A DNA stretch of 64,000 bases from Sphingosinicella humi (GCF_003129465.1 NZ_QFFF01000001.1:1473501-1537500), one strand, 5' to 3'; shown: positions 54,362 to 63,495, numbered from the stretch's first letter. Numbers and translations are program-made. The notes: a model not told the origin generated them from the sequence alone.

Positions 54362-54487
54362 TCAGCCCTGGCGCGCCTTGAAGCGGCGATTCGTCTTGTT
54401 GATGACGTACGTGCGGCCCCGGCGACGGATCACGCGGCAGTCGCGATGGCGCGACTTGAGGGATTTGAGAGAGTTGCGGATCTTCAT
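54362..54487 (-). CDS. rpmJ: 50S ribosomal protein L36 (type B)
   Basis: The minus strand encodes a 41-residue protein, [19 protein letters not shown] followed by a basic segment [11 protein letters not shown] and ending RFKARQG. This is the alphaproteobacterial type of L36, with the single-Cys form (DCRV) that lacks the four-residue zinc site. It is part of the 50S subunit. It is too short for most gene tables. No partner ribosomal gene is adjacent, which is usual for this gene in the group. Confidence 0.95.
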   Translation of the reverse strand: MKIRNSLKSLKSRHRDCRVIRRRGRTYVINKTNRRFKARQG

Positions 54488-54614
54488 GGCCGAACTGACC
54501 TGCCTGTTCTTTTGCGATTCTGATTGCTGAAAAAGAAGGCGCTCCCCTATGAAGAAGGACCGCTCAAGTCAAGCGTAACGGCCGAGCTTCGGCTCCGCCA
54601 GCCTGGAGAGGAGC

Positions 54615-55976
54615 GTGAATCGGTCGAGCGTGCCCCAGCCTGACCTCCTGGCCACGGGGCCTTCGGGACCCCGCCCGACCCTGGGCGCGCGCCACGTGGC
54701 GGCGGTCGTGATCGGAATCGTCATCGGCGCGGGCATCTTCCGGACCCCCTCGCTGGTCGCCGGCGCGGCGGGGACCGAGACCGTGTTCCTCCTCACCTGG
54801 CTGGCGGGCGGCCTGCTCTCGATCATAGGGGCGCTCTGCTATGCGGAGCTCGCGTCGGCTTTTCCGAGTGCCGGCGGCGACTATCATTTCCTCACCCGCG
54901 CCTTCGGCCGGCGCCTCGGCTTTCTCTATGCCTGGGCGAGGCTGTCGGTGATCCAGACCGGCTCGCTTGCCCTGCTGGCCTTCCTGTTCGGCGACTATGC
55001 GAGTGAGATCGTGCCGCTCGGCCGCCACAGCTCCGCGCTCTACGCCGCGGCCGCTGTCATCGCCCTCACTGGGATCAACTGGATTCACGTCCATCGCGGC
55101 ACGGGCAGCCAGCTTTGGCTGACGATTCTCGAGGTGGGCGGGCTCTTCGCCGTCATCGCGGCCGGGCTGCTGGTCGGATCGGCGGAAGCCTCAACGACCG
55201 AGCCGTCCGGCGAATCCTCGATCGGGCTGGTGCTCGTCTTCGTGCTCCTCACCTATGGCGGCTGGAGCGAGGGCGCCTATCTCTCGGCCGAGCTGCGTGG
55301 CGGCCGACGGCGGATCGCCGGCGTGCTGGTCGGCAGCCTCGTCCTTGTCACCTTGCTCTATTTGCTCGTGAACTTCGCTTATCTGCGTGCGCTGGGCCTA
55401 GGCGGCGTGGCGGGATCGGACGCGGTGGCCGCCGATCTGATGGAGCGCGCCGTCGGCCCGGCCGGGGCCGTGCTGATCAGCCTGCTGGTCGCCGTCTCCG
55501 CCCTCACTTCGGCCAACGCCACGTCGATCACCGGCGCGCGCACCACCTATGCGCTCGGGCGCAACTTTCCGCAGCTTCGCTGGCTCGGCCGCTGGAAGAT
55601 GCGGGGCGAGACGCCCGGCAATGCCTTGCTCGCCCAGGCGGCGATCGCGCTGCTGCTGATCGGCGCGGGAACCTTTGCCCGCGACGGCTTCCAGATGGCC
55701 GTCGAATATACAGCCCCCGTCTTCTGGCTGTTCCTGCTGCTGGTCGGCATCAGCCTGTTCGTGCTGCGCGTGCGCGAGCCGGAGGCCGAGCGGCCGTTCC
55801 GCGTCCCGCTGTACCCGCTGCTGCCGGCCATCTTCTGCCTCACCAGCTTCTATCTTCTCTATTCGAGCGTCGCCTATACGGGCACCAGCGCCCTCGTCGG
55901 GGTTGGAATCCTCGCCTTGGGTGCCGTGCTGCTCCTGTTCCTTCGCGTTCCACCCGAAGAGGAGACCTGCCCATGA
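54615..55976 (+). CDS. APC family amino acid permease
   Basis: The 453-residue protein has about twelve membrane helices and the APC pattern VVIGIVIGAGIFRTPSLVA near residue 33, ELASAFPSAGGDYHFLTRAF and a later SANATSITGARTTYALGR. The family moves amino acids or amines, often with protons. The substrate is unknown. GTG 54615 is chosen as start, with GGAGAGGAG just upstream. Its stop overlaps the methyltransferase start by four bases (ATGA), so the two are translated together. Confidence 0.92.
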   Translation: MNRSSVPQPDLLATGPSGPRPTLGARHVAAVVIGIVIGAGIFRTPSLVAGAAGTETVFLLTWLAGGLLSIIGALCYAELASAFPSAGGDYHFLTRAFGRRLGFLYAWARLSVIQTGSLALLAFLFGDYASEIVPLGRHSSALYAAAAVIALTGINWIHVHRGTGSQLWLTILEVGGLFAVIAAGLLVGSAEASTTEPSGESSIGLVLVFVLLTYGGWSEGAYLSAELRGGRRRIAGVLVGSLVLVTLLYLLVNFAYLRALGLGGVAGSDAVAADLMERAVGPAGAVLISLLVAVSALTSANATSITGARTTYALGRNFPQLRWLGRWKMRGETPGNALLAQAAIALLLIGAGTFARDGFQMAVEYTAPVFWLFLLLVGISLFVLRVREPEAERPFRVPLYPLLPAIFCLTSFYLLYSSVAYTGTSALVGVGILALGAVLLLFLRVPPEEETCP

Positions 55977-56530
55977 AAGCCCTCATCGCCCTTGCTGCCG
56001 CCGCGCTGGCCGCGCCGGCCTCCATGCCGCCGGTCGCGCTCGTCCATCCCGATCCCGCCTCGGCGCGGCGGCCGGACGTCATCTATGTTCCGACGCCGCA
56101 GCCGGTGGTGGAGGGCATGCTGAAGCTCGCCAAGGTTCACAAGGGCGACGTCCTCTACGACCTCGGTTCGGGCGACGGCCGCATTCCGATCACCGCTGCC
56201 AGGCTTTACGGCATCCGGGCAGTCGGCATCGACATCGATCCCGAGCGCATCGCCGAGGCGAACGCCAATGCGAAGGAGGCCGGTGTCACCGACCGGGTGA
56301 CGTTCCAGGAGGCGGACCTCTTCAAATCCGACATCAGCGAGGCGAGCGTCGTCACCCTCTATCTGCTGCAGAGCCTCAACGAGAAGCTGCGGCCCAAGCT
56401 GCTCGCCGAGCTCAAGCCCGGGACCCGCATCGTCAGCCACGCCTTCAGCATGGGCGAATGGGAGCCGGAGGTGACGCAGGAAGTGGACGGCAACACCATC
56501 TATCTGTGGACCGTTCCTCCTCGCGAATAA
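55973..56530 (+). CDS. Class I SAM-dependent methyltransferase with N-terminal signal-like segment
   Basis: The 185-residue protein starts MKALIALAAAALAAPASMPP, which looks like a signal peptide or anchor, and then has a class I methyltransferase core: YDLGSGDGRIPITAA (SAM loop), GIDIDPERIAEA and FQEADLFKSDISEAS. The pattern around SLNEKLRPKLLAELKPGTRIVSHAF is close to the lysine methyltransferase-like FAM173/ATPSCKMT group. SAM is a cytoplasmic cofactor, so an exported form would be strange; the N-terminus may instead hold the enzyme at the inner membrane. It is translationally coupled to the APC permease and has GAAGAGGAG upstream. Target unknown. Confidence 0.85.
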   Translation: MKALIALAAAALAAPASMPPVALVHPDPASARRPDVIYVPTPQPVVEGMLKLAKVHKGDVLYDLGSGDGRIPITAARLYGIRAVGIDIDPERIAEANANAKEAGVTDRVTFQEADLFKSDISEASVVTLYLLQSLNEKLRPKLLAELKPGTRIVSHAFSMGEWEPEVTQEVDGNTIYLWTVPPRE

Positions 56531-56678
56531 TCATGCGCCGGGAGATGCTTTCCCCGCGCACCTAGTTTCGTTATATGGTTCTCTCAGTTGGTTGGTGAGT
56601 TCCCGCGTGCCGGGTTGAGCCAGGTCCAAGGTCATACCCCGCATGTCTGGCGACGATCGCCACCGGACAGGAGGGGTG

Positions 56679-57533
56679 ATGGCTGTCGCAATCGTGATTG
56701 CGCTGCTGGTGCTGGGCACCATTATCTTCCACCTGATGAGCCCCTGGTGGATGACGCCGCTCGCCTCCAATTGGGGCTCGATCGACAATGCGCTGATCAT
56801 CACCCTCTACATCTGCGCGGTCGCCTTCATCGTCCTCAACCTGTTCCTGGCACTGGCGCTCTGGCGCTATCGGAGCCGCGCCGGACACCGCGCCCATTAT
56901 GAGCCGGAAAATGCGAAGCTGGAGAAACGGCTGACGCTCTGGACGGGCGTCGGCATCGCCGGGATGCTCGCCCCCGGCCTCCTCGCCTGGAATCAATATG
57001 TGACCGTCCCCGCGAACGCGTCGGTGATCGAGGCGACCGGCCAGCAATGGCAGTGGGGCTATCGCTTCCCGGGCGGAGACGGCGTGCTCGGCACGGCTGC
57101 CGTGGCCCATATTTCGCCGGACAACCCCTTCGGCATCAACCCGCGCGACCCCTATGGCCGGGACGACATATTGGTCGAGACCAGCGAGCTCCACATGCCG
57201 GTGGGCCAGCCGGTCAAGCTGGTCCTTCGCTCGAAGGACGTGCTCCACGATTTCTACGTGCCCCAGTTCCGCGCGAAGATGGACTTGGTGCCCGGCATCG
57301 TCACCTATTTCTGGATGACGCCCACCAAGGTGGGGACCTACGACATTCTCTGCGCTGAGCTCTGCGGCGTGGGTCACCACAATATGCGCGGCACCGTCGT
57401 CGTCGAGAGCCGCGAGGCTTTCGACAGCTGGCTTTCCGAGCAGATGACCTTCGGTCAGCTCCTCGCCCAGAACGAAGCCGCCAGGAATGTGCGGCTGGCC
57501 GATGCCGGCGCAGCCATGACCGGGGGACGCTGA
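56679..57533 (+). CDS. coxB: Cytochrome c oxidase subunit II
   Basis: The 284-residue protein has two membrane helices near the N-terminus and a cupredoxin domain with the CuA site: H190, C225, E227, C229, H233 and M236 in CAELCGVGHHNM. It passes electrons from cytochrome c to subunit I. ATG 56679 is preferred since AGGAGGGG lies just upstream; an in-frame ATG at 56643 has a weaker site. It is first in a six-gene oxidase operon. The upstream gap from 56531 contains no gene that could be recognised and probably holds the promoter. Confidence 0.96.
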   Translation: MAVAIVIALLVLGTIIFHLMSPWWMTPLASNWGSIDNALIITLYICAVAFIVLNLFLALALWRYRSRAGHRAHYEPENAKLEKRLTLWTGVGIAGMLAPGLLAWNQYVTVPANASVIEATGQQWQWGYRFPGGDGVLGTAAVAHISPDNPFGINPRDPYGRDDILVETSELHMPVGQPVKLVLRSKDVLHDFYVPQFRAKMDLVPGIVTYFWMTPTKVGTYDILCAELCGVGHHNMRGTVVVESREAFDSWLSEQMTFGQLLAQNEAARNVRLADAGAAMTGGR

Positions 57534-59291
57534 ATGGCGACTGTTACGCATCCGACGCTGGCCGACGACCTCAAGCCCCTCCACCACCCCAAGACCTTCA
57601 TCGGCAAATATATCTGGAGCCAGGATCATAAGGTCATCGCCGTCCAATATGCGCTGACGGCGATCGCCATCGGCCTGGTCGCGCTGGTGCTTTCGGCGCT
57701 GATGCGGCTGCAGCTGGGCTTCCCCGACACGTTCAGATTCATCCAGCCGGAAAACTATCTTCAGTATGTCACCATGCACGGCATGATCATGGTGGTGTAC
57801 CTCCTCACCGCGATCCTCTTGGGCGGCTTCGGCAACTATCTGATCCCGCTGATGGTCGGGGCGCGCGACATGGTGTTCCCCTATGTCAACATGCTGAGCT
57901 ACTGGGTCTATCTCCTCGCCGTGCTCGTGCTGGTCGCGAGCTTCTTCGTGCCCGGCGGGCCGACCGGCGGCGGCTGGACCCTCTATCCGCCGCAGACGCT
58001 CCTACAGGGAACGCCCGGCCACGATTGGGGCATCATCCTGATGCTCGCCAGCCTCGCCATCTTCATCGTCGGTTTCACCATGGGTGGCCTCAACTATGTG
58101 GTGACCGTCCTGCAGGCCCGCGCGAAGGGCATGACCCTGATGCGCATGCCCTGCTCGGTCTGGGGCATCTTCGTCGCCTCGATCATGGCCCTGCTCGCCT
58201 TCCCGGCGCTGTTCGTCGCCTGCATCATGATGCTGCTGGACAGCATTGCCGGCACCAGCTTCTTCATGCCCACCATCATGGCGATGGGCGGCGACGATAT
58301 GGGCCATCAAGGCGGCTCGCCGATCCTCTTCCAGCACCTCTTCTGGTTCTTCGGTCATCCGGAAGTCTATATCGTCGCGCTGCCCGCCTTCGGCATCGTT
58401 TCCGACCTCATCAGCGTCCACGCCCGCAAGAACATCTTCGGCTATCGGATGATGGTCTGGGCCATCGTCATCATCGGCGCGCTGAGCTTCTTCGTCTGGG
58501 CCCACCACATGTACGTATCCGGGATGAACCCCTATTTCGGTTTCTTCTTCGCGACCTCTACCCTGATCATCGCCATCCCGACCGCGATCAAGGTCTACAA
58601 CTGGCTGCTGACCCTGTGGCGCGGCAACATCCATTTCACCGTGCCGATGCTGTTCGCCATCGCCTTCCTCTTCACCTTCATCCATGGCGGTCTCTCGGGG
58701 TTGTTCCTCGGCAATGTCAGCGTCGACGTGCCGCTCAGCGACACCTTCTTCGTCGTCGGCCATTTCCACATGGTGATGGGCGTCTCGCCGATCCTCGTCA
58801 TCTTCGGCGCCATCTACCATTGGTATCCCAAGATCACCGGGCGGATGTGGAACAATACGCTCGCCAAGCTCCATTTCTGGATCACCTTCCTCGGGGTCTA
58901 CGCCATCTTCCTGCCGATGCATTATCTCGGCATCCTGGGTGTGCCCCGCCGCTATTTCGAGCTGGGCGAAACCGCCTTCATCCCGCCCTCCGCGCATCTC
59001 GCCAACGAGGCGATCACCATCGCGGCGCTGACCGTCTTCGCGGCGCAGATGCTGTTCTTCTGGAACATGATCTGGTCCCTGTTCCGAGGGCCCAAGGCCG
59101 ATCCCAATCCGTGGGGCGCCGCATCCCTCGAATGGCAGACGCCCGACACGCCCCCCAAGCACGGCAATTGGGGCGACAAGCTCCCCATCGTCCATCGCTG
59201 GGCCTACGACTATTCGGTCCCCGGCGCCGAACGCGACTTCATTCCGCAGAATGTGCCGCACGACGGCTCGGCAAGGCACCACCCGACATGA
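57534..59291 (+). CDS. coxA: Cytochrome c oxidase subunit I
   Basis: The 585-residue protein is the heme-copper catalytic subunit with about twelve helices. The low-spin heme His is in QYVTMHGMIMVVY, the D-pathway entry in LIPLMVGARDMVFPYVN, the CuB His and cross-linked Tyr in FFGHPEVYIVALPAFG with the proton Glu, the His pair in VWAHHMYVSG, the K-pathway Lys in IAIPTAIKVYNWL and the heme ligands in VVGHFHMVMG. It reduces oxygen to water and pumps protons. It starts directly after the coxB stop and overlaps the next gene by four bases. Confidence 0.97.
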   Translation: MATVTHPTLADDLKPLHHPKTFIGKYIWSQDHKVIAVQYALTAIAIGLVALVLSALMRLQLGFPDTFRFIQPENYLQYVTMHGMIMVVYLLTAILLGGFGNYLIPLMVGARDMVFPYVNMLSYWVYLLAVLVLVASFFVPGGPTGGGWTLYPPQTLLQGTPGHDWGIILMLASLAIFIVGFTMGGLNYVVTVLQARAKGMTLMRMPCSVWGIFVASIMALLAFPALFVACIMMLLDSIAGTSFFMPTIMAMGGDDMGHQGGSPILFQHLFWFFGHPEVYIVALPAFGIVSDLISVHARKNIFGYRMMVWAIVIIGALSFFVWAHHMYVSGMNPYFGFFFATSTLIIAIPTAIKVYNWLLTLWRGNIHFTVPMLFAIAFLFTFIHGGLSGLFLGNVSVDVPLSDTFFVVGHFHMVMGVSPILVIFGAIYHWYPKITGRMWNNTLAKLHFWITFLGVYAIFLPMHYLGILGVPRRYFELGETAFIPPSAHLANEAITIAALTVFAAQMLFFWNMIWSLFRGPKADPNPWGAASLEWQTPDTPPKHGNWGDKLPIVHRWAYDYSVPGAERDFIPQNVPHDGSARHHPT

Positions 59292-59914
59292 GCCTGTTCA
59301 GGCGCCTCGGCGAAAAGAGCTGGGAGACGCCGGGCGCCGGCGCCGATGCCCCCGATCCTGTGACCTATCGCCCGCCCGCCGCCCAGGTGCTGATGCTCGT
59401 CTATTTCGGCGTCATCACCATCCTCTTCGGCCTCGTCACCTCGGCCTACTTCATGCGCATGGGCATGCCCGGCATGGGCCACGGGACGCTGGACTGGCAT
59501 CCCATGCCCGAGCCGCCGCTCATCTGGATCAACACCGCCGTCCTGCTCCTCGCCAGCCTTGCCTGGGAAGCGGCGCGGATCGGCGTGCGCCGGGGCGAGA
59601 GCGCGCTGGTTCGGCCTAGCCTCGTGACCGCCGGCGCGCTCGGCATCCTGTTCCTCGCCGGCCAGCTTCTCCTCTGGAGCCAGTTCGCGGCGCGCGGCTA
59701 TTTCCTGCAGTCGAACCCCGCCAACGCCTTCTTCTACATGATCACCACGCTCCACGGCCTCCACCTCATCGGCGGCCTCTGGTTCTGGGGCCTGGCGATG
59801 CGGCGCTCGCTCGGCGGCGGAGCTGCGGCTCTGCCGATCCAGCTCACCGCCGCCTATTGGCATTTCCTGCTGCTCGTCTGGATTTTGATGCTGGGGCTGT
59901 TCGTGTCGACCTGA
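59288..59914 (+). CDS. Cytochrome c oxidase subunit III-like protein (first copy)
   Basis: The 208-residue membrane protein has five or six helices and the subunit III features NAFFYMITTLHGLHLIGGLW and AAYWHFLLLVWILM. It is shorter than subunit III of mitochondrial type and starts with a 40-residue hydrophilic tail. It overlaps coxA by four bases (ATGA) and is followed by a second subunit III-like gene. Subunit III is thought to stabilise proton uptake in the enzyme; why there are two is unclear. Confidence 0.88.
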   Translation: MSLFRRLGEKSWETPGAGADAPDPVTYRPPAAQVLMLVYFGVITILFGLVTSAYFMRMGMPGMGHGTLDWHPMPEPPLIWINTAVLLLASLAWEAARIGVRRGESALVRPSLVTAGALGILFLAGQLLLWSQFAARGYFLQSNPANAFFYMITTLHGLHLIGGLWFWGLAMRRSLGGGAAALPIQLTAAYWHFLLLVWILMLGLFVST

Positions 59915-59926
59915 GGAGACGAAGGC

Positions 59927-60622
59927 ATGTCCACCGTGATCCGCCCAGGGAAAGACGCGGCCGGCGGGCCGCCGGAGGCTCTGCGCGAGTTCGCCGAGGA
60001 TTGGGCGTCCGACCAGGAGGTCTTCAAGGGCGTCCACTGGGGGAAGGCCATGATGTGGATCTTCCTCCTCTCCGATACTTTCATATTTTCGAGCTTCCTC
60101 GTCTCCTACATGACGATGCGTTCGTCGGTGACGGTGCCCTGGCCCAACACCAGCGAGGTGTTCGGCCTCACCGTCGGCGGCGTTTCGGTGCCGCTGCTCC
60201 TCATCGCAATCATGACCTTCGTCCTGATCAGCTCCAGCGGCACCATGGCGATGGCGGTCAACTACGGATATCGCCGCAACCGCAAGGTCACGACCGCACT
60301 GATGATCGCCACCGCCGTCCTCGGCGCGACCTTCGTCTCGATGCAGGCCTTCGAATGGACCAAGCTCATCCACGAGGGCGTCCGGCCCTGGGGCAATCCC
60401 TGGGGGGCGGAGCAGTTCGGCGCCTCCTTCTTCATGATCACCGGCTTCCATGGCCTCCACGTCTCGGCCGGGGTCATCATGCTGCTGATTGTCGCCTCCA
60501 AGGTGTGGCGCGGCCATTACGACCGGTCCGGCGATTACAGCGCGGTCGAGATAGCCGGCCTCTACTGGCACTTCGTCGACCTCGTCTGGGTCTTCATCTT
60601 CGCCTTCTTCTACCTGTGGTGA
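59927..60622 (+). CDS. Cytochrome c oxidase subunit III (second copy)
   Basis: The 231-residue membrane protein has about six helices with SDTFIFSSFLVSYMTM near residue 50, ASFFMITGFHGLHVSAGVIM and GLYWHFVDLVWVFIFAFFYL. These are the standard blocks of heme-copper oxidase subunit III. It shares the HGLH and WHF elements with the preceding gene but is longer and closer to the canonical form. It lies twelve bases after it with AGGAGA upstream. Confidence 0.93.
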   Translation: MSTVIRPGKDAAGGPPEALREFAEDWASDQEVFKGVHWGKAMMWIFLLSDTFIFSSFLVSYMTMRSSVTVPWPNTSEVFGLTVGGVSVPLLLIAIMTFVLISSSGTMAMAVNYGYRRNRKVTTALMIATAVLGATFVSMQAFEWTKLIHEGVRPWGNPWGAEQFGASFFMITGFHGLHVSAGVIMLLIVASKVWRGHYDRSGDYSAVEIAGLYWHFVDLVWVFIFAFFYLW

Positions 60623-60629
60623 GACGCCC

Positions 60630-61007
60630 ATGAACCACGTGATCCATCCCGTTCAGGACGACGCCCACCAGACCGCGCCGCCGCCCGCGCACGAACCCGG
60701 GCAGCAGCATCCGATCGGCATCTACTTCAAAATCTGGGGCCTGCTCTTCGTGCTGAGCGCCATGTCCTACGCGGTCGACTATTTCGCCGTGCAGGGGGTG
60801 ATGCGCTGGGTGCTCATCATCACCTTCATGATCTTGAAGGCGGGGCTGATCGTCGCCGTGTTCATGCACATGATGTGGGAGCGGATGGCGCTGATCTACG
60901 CGATCCTCGTGCCGCCGCTGGCGCTCGGCACCTTGGTTTGGCTGATGTGGATCGAGTCCGACTACACCTTCTGGACCCGTATTCTCTTCTTCGACGGGGG
61001 CGGCTGA
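60630..61007 (+). CDS. Cytochrome c oxidase subunit IV (bacterial type)
   Basis: The 125-residue protein has a His/Pro/Gln-rich N-terminal tail of about 30 residues and three membrane helices (YFKIWGLLFVLSAMSYAVDY, ILKAGLIVAVFMHMMWERM). This is the COX4/CyoD-like subunit of caa3-type and related oxidases. Its stop shares a base with the start of the cytochrome c gene (TGATG). Confidence 0.9.
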   Translation: MNHVIHPVQDDAHQTAPPPAHEPGQQHPIGIYFKIWGLLFVLSAMSYAVDYFAVQGVMRWVLIITFMILKAGLIVAVFMHMMWERMALIYAILVPPLALGTLVWLMWIESDYTFWTRILFFDGGG

Positions 61008-61717
61008 TGGACGGCTGGGAGTGGACCAAGGTCGGCACCGCGGTCGGCGCGGCCGTCGCGGTGATGCTGGGCGGCTATTGGTTCTCGGGTGAGCTCTTGG
61101 ACGTCAATTATCCTGAGGCACGCGGCTATGGGGTGGAAGGTGTCGCGCCCATAGATCTCGCCGCTCTCCAGCGCGCTTGGCCGGCCGGCATGCACCAGCC
61201 TGGCGACCCCGCCGAGCTCAAGGGCTATATGGCCCATATCGAAAAGGCGGCGCTTCCCGTGGGCGAAGCCGGCACCGGAACTGCCGCCGAAGCCGTTCCG
61301 ACGGACCTCGGCACCCTCCTCGCCGCCGCCGACCCGGCTCGCGGCGAAAGCGTCGGCAAGGTCTGCGCCTCCTGCCATACGTTCGAGCAGGGCGGCCCCA
61401 ACCGCGTCGGACCCAATCTCTGGGCTATTGTCGGTCGGCCGGTAGGGAGCGCGCCGGGCTTCGCCTATTCCGACGCTCTCGCCAGCCATTCCGGTGCCTG
61501 GACCTACGAGCAGCTCGATATCTATCTCGAAAGCCCGGCACGGGCGATCCCCGGCAACAAGATGTCCTTTGGCGGACTTCGCAATCCCAAGAGCCGCGCC
61601 AACCTGCTCGCCTGGCTGGGCACGCTGAACCGAACCCCGGCTCCGTTCCCGGCACCCACGCCCGTCGAAGCCTCCGGGGCAACGCCGGCGCCCACCAATG
61701 AAAAGGCGGCGCCCTGA
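61007..61717 (+). CDS. Membrane-anchored cytochrome c
   Basis: The 236-residue protein has one N-terminal membrane helix (residues about 10-24), a periplasmic linker, and a class I cytochrome c domain: heme site CASCH at 120-124, GPNLWAIVGR and the axial Met at 185 in PGNKMSFGGL. A Pro/Ala-rich tail follows. As the last gene of the oxidase operon it is the likely electron donor held next to subunit II, in place of the cytochrome c domain fused to subunit II in caa3 enzymes. Confidence 0.93.
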   Translation: MDGWEWTKVGTAVGAAVAVMLGGYWFSGELLDVNYPEARGYGVEGVAPIDLAALQRAWPAGMHQPGDPAELKGYMAHIEKAALPVGEAGTGTAAEAVPTDLGTLLAAADPARGESVGKVCASCHTFEQGGPNRVGPNLWAIVGRPVGSAPGFAYSDALASHSGAWTYEQLDIYLESPARAIPGNKMSFGGLRNPKSRANLLAWLGTLNRTPAPFPAPTPVEASGATPAPTNEKAAP

Positions 61718-61729
61718 GGCCGGTCCAGG

Positions 61730-63472
61730 TCAGGCCGCTTTCATGCGACTTTCGCCCAAGCGGGTCGGCGTCATCGGCGGCGCATGGGCCACCCGGTTTC
61801 GACCGGCATTCTTCGCGGCATAGAGCGCCTCGTCGGCCCGTCGATAAAGCGACTGGAAGGTCGAGCCTGGTGCGGCTTCGGCGACGCCGATGCTGACGCT
61901 GAGCCGAGTGCTTTCGCCGATCAGATCCGCGAGAGACAGGGCGCCGAGACAGGTGCGCACGCGCTCGGCCAATTCGGGCAAGTCCGCGTGTGACAGACCG
62001 GTAGCGCCGAGAGCGAACTCCTCTCCGCCGAGCCGGGCCGCGTGGAAGCCCGCGCCGGCGAGCTCGTCGAGGCGGCTCGCCAGGCGCTGCAGCACGCCGT
62101 CGCCGGCTTCATGTCCGAAGCGATCGTTGATCGCCTTGAAATGGTCCACGTCGATGAGGAGCAGGGCGAAGGCTCCGTCACGCTTGGCGAGGCGCGCCAG
62201 GGCCTTTTCCGCGCGTTCGACGAAGCCCCGGCGATTGAGGAGCCCGGTCAGGGGATCGCGCTGGGCGAGCTCGCGAAGCTCGGCCTGGGCGGCTCTTGCC
62301 GCGTCGCGCTCGGCGCGAAAGCGGGCGAGGTTCAGCGTCGTCGCGACCGAGATCCAGACGGTCTGCATCGCGGAAGCGAAGAGGACGGCGATTTGAGGGC
62401 CACCGCCGAACAGGCTCGTCCCCATGTCGAACAACTGCGTCGCGCCGAGGACGACCATCGGCACGGCCCAGGCGAGGAAGAAGGACCGCGCCTCCCGGCT
62501 GCCGCGACGCCAGGCAAGGCCGATAAGGAGGGCGACGGCGGCGAGCACGGCCAGCACGAGGACGCTGCTGACAGGTCCGAGAAGGTCGATGACGATGGGC
62601 GGCCCGAACGCCAGCGGCACCCCGACCGCCGCGACGCCCCATCCGAGCGCCAGCACGAGCCGCTGCAGCCATCTCGGCACGGTCCCGGCTTCGGGACAGG
62701 TAGCGGCGCATGTCGCGGCGAAGGCGATGGCCAAGGTGGCGAGCAGGGTGCAGAGCCTGGACGCGGTGGTGCCGGCAAGCCCCGGGAAGGCGATAAGCGC
62801 GAGTTGCGACCAGAGAAGCCCCCAAATCAGCACCGAGGCCACCCAGGCCGCGTGCCAGACGACGAAGCGCTGCCGCGATGCCCTTGCCAGCAGCAGGTTG
62901 TAGGCGCTGCTGAGTGCGAGCAGGGTGAGCGCGCCGCCGATCAGGCTTGCGGCGAGCGCCGCGTCGCGCGCCGCCGCGCCGGCGGGGAGCAGGCGCGTAC
63001 GCAACAGCTGGTAGTCGGCAAGCCGATCGACGCCGAGCGTGACCGAGGTGAGCGCTGCTTCCCGCTGGGGCGCGCTGAAGGCGACTTGGCCGCCGACGCG
63101 CCAATAGGAGCCATAGTCGCCGGCCCGAACCGCGTGCCGCACGATCCGGCCATCGGCATAGCCGAAAAGCACCGTCAGCCCCTGGAAGCGACTTTGGTGG
63201 ACGAGCAAGGTGGCGCCTTCCATGCCCAGTTCTTCCGCTACGGGCGCGGCGCTTAGCCAGAGTCGCCGATCTTCATGGCCGCTGGGCCTGCCCTGGCAGT
63301 TCCAGGCCGGGCCGGCAACGGCTCCGATCGGCGTCACCTGGTGGCAATAGCGCTCGGCGATGGGAGGGGACTGTTCGGCATGCGCGAGGGCGGCCTGCGA
63401 CGCCAGCAGCAAGAGGACGAACATGAATAGCCGCTCGAACACAGTCAGCCCCCGCCTAACCCCGTCGACCAT
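61730..63472 (-). CDS. Membrane diguanylate cyclase with 7TM sensor region
   Basis: The 580-residue protein has a signal segment, an extracellular domain of about 150 residues, seven membrane helices (residues about 180-390) and a C-terminal GGDEF domain with RDPLTGLLNRRGF, LLLIDVDHFKAINDRFGHEAGD and active-site ARLGGEEFAL. The layout is that of 7TMR-DISM cyclases. It should make cyclic di-GMP in response to an external cue. The RxxD inhibitory site that normally stands five residues before GGDEF is absent. It is convergent with the cytochrome c gene with twelve bases between. Confidence 0.92.
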   Translation of the reverse strand: MVDGVRRGLTVFERLFMFVLLLLASQAALAHAEQSPPIAERYCHQVTPIGAVAGPAWNCQGRPSGHEDRRLWLSAAPVAEELGMEGATLLVHQSRFQGLTVLFGYADGRIVRHAVRAGDYGSYWRVGGQVAFSAPQREAALTSVTLGVDRLADYQLLRTRLLPAGAAARDAALAASLIGGALTLLALSSAYNLLLARASRQRFVVWHAAWVASVLIWGLLWSQLALIAFPGLAGTTASRLCTLLATLAIAFAATCAATCPEAGTVPRWLQRLVLALGWGVAAVGVPLAFGPPIVIDLLGPVSSVLVLAVLAAVALLIGLAWRRGSREARSFFLAWAVPMVVLGATQLFDMGTSLFGGGPQIAVLFASAMQTVWISVATTLNLARFRAERDAARAAQAELRELAQRDPLTGLLNRRGFVERAEKALARLAKRDGAFALLLIDVDHFKAINDRFGHEAGDGVLQRLASRLDELAGAGFHAARLGGEEFALGATGLSHADLPELAERVRTCLGALSLADLIGESTRLSVSIGVAEAAPGSTFQSLYRRADEALYAAKNAGRNRVAHAPPMTPTRLGESRMKAA

Positions 63473-63495
63473 AAGCTAGCGGCGGAAACGAAAGA

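Noticed and set aside
54340-54614. tRNA or small RNA around rpmJ
   Set aside because: Apart from rpmJ and the repeat no cloverleaf or terminator-bounded stretch is visible.
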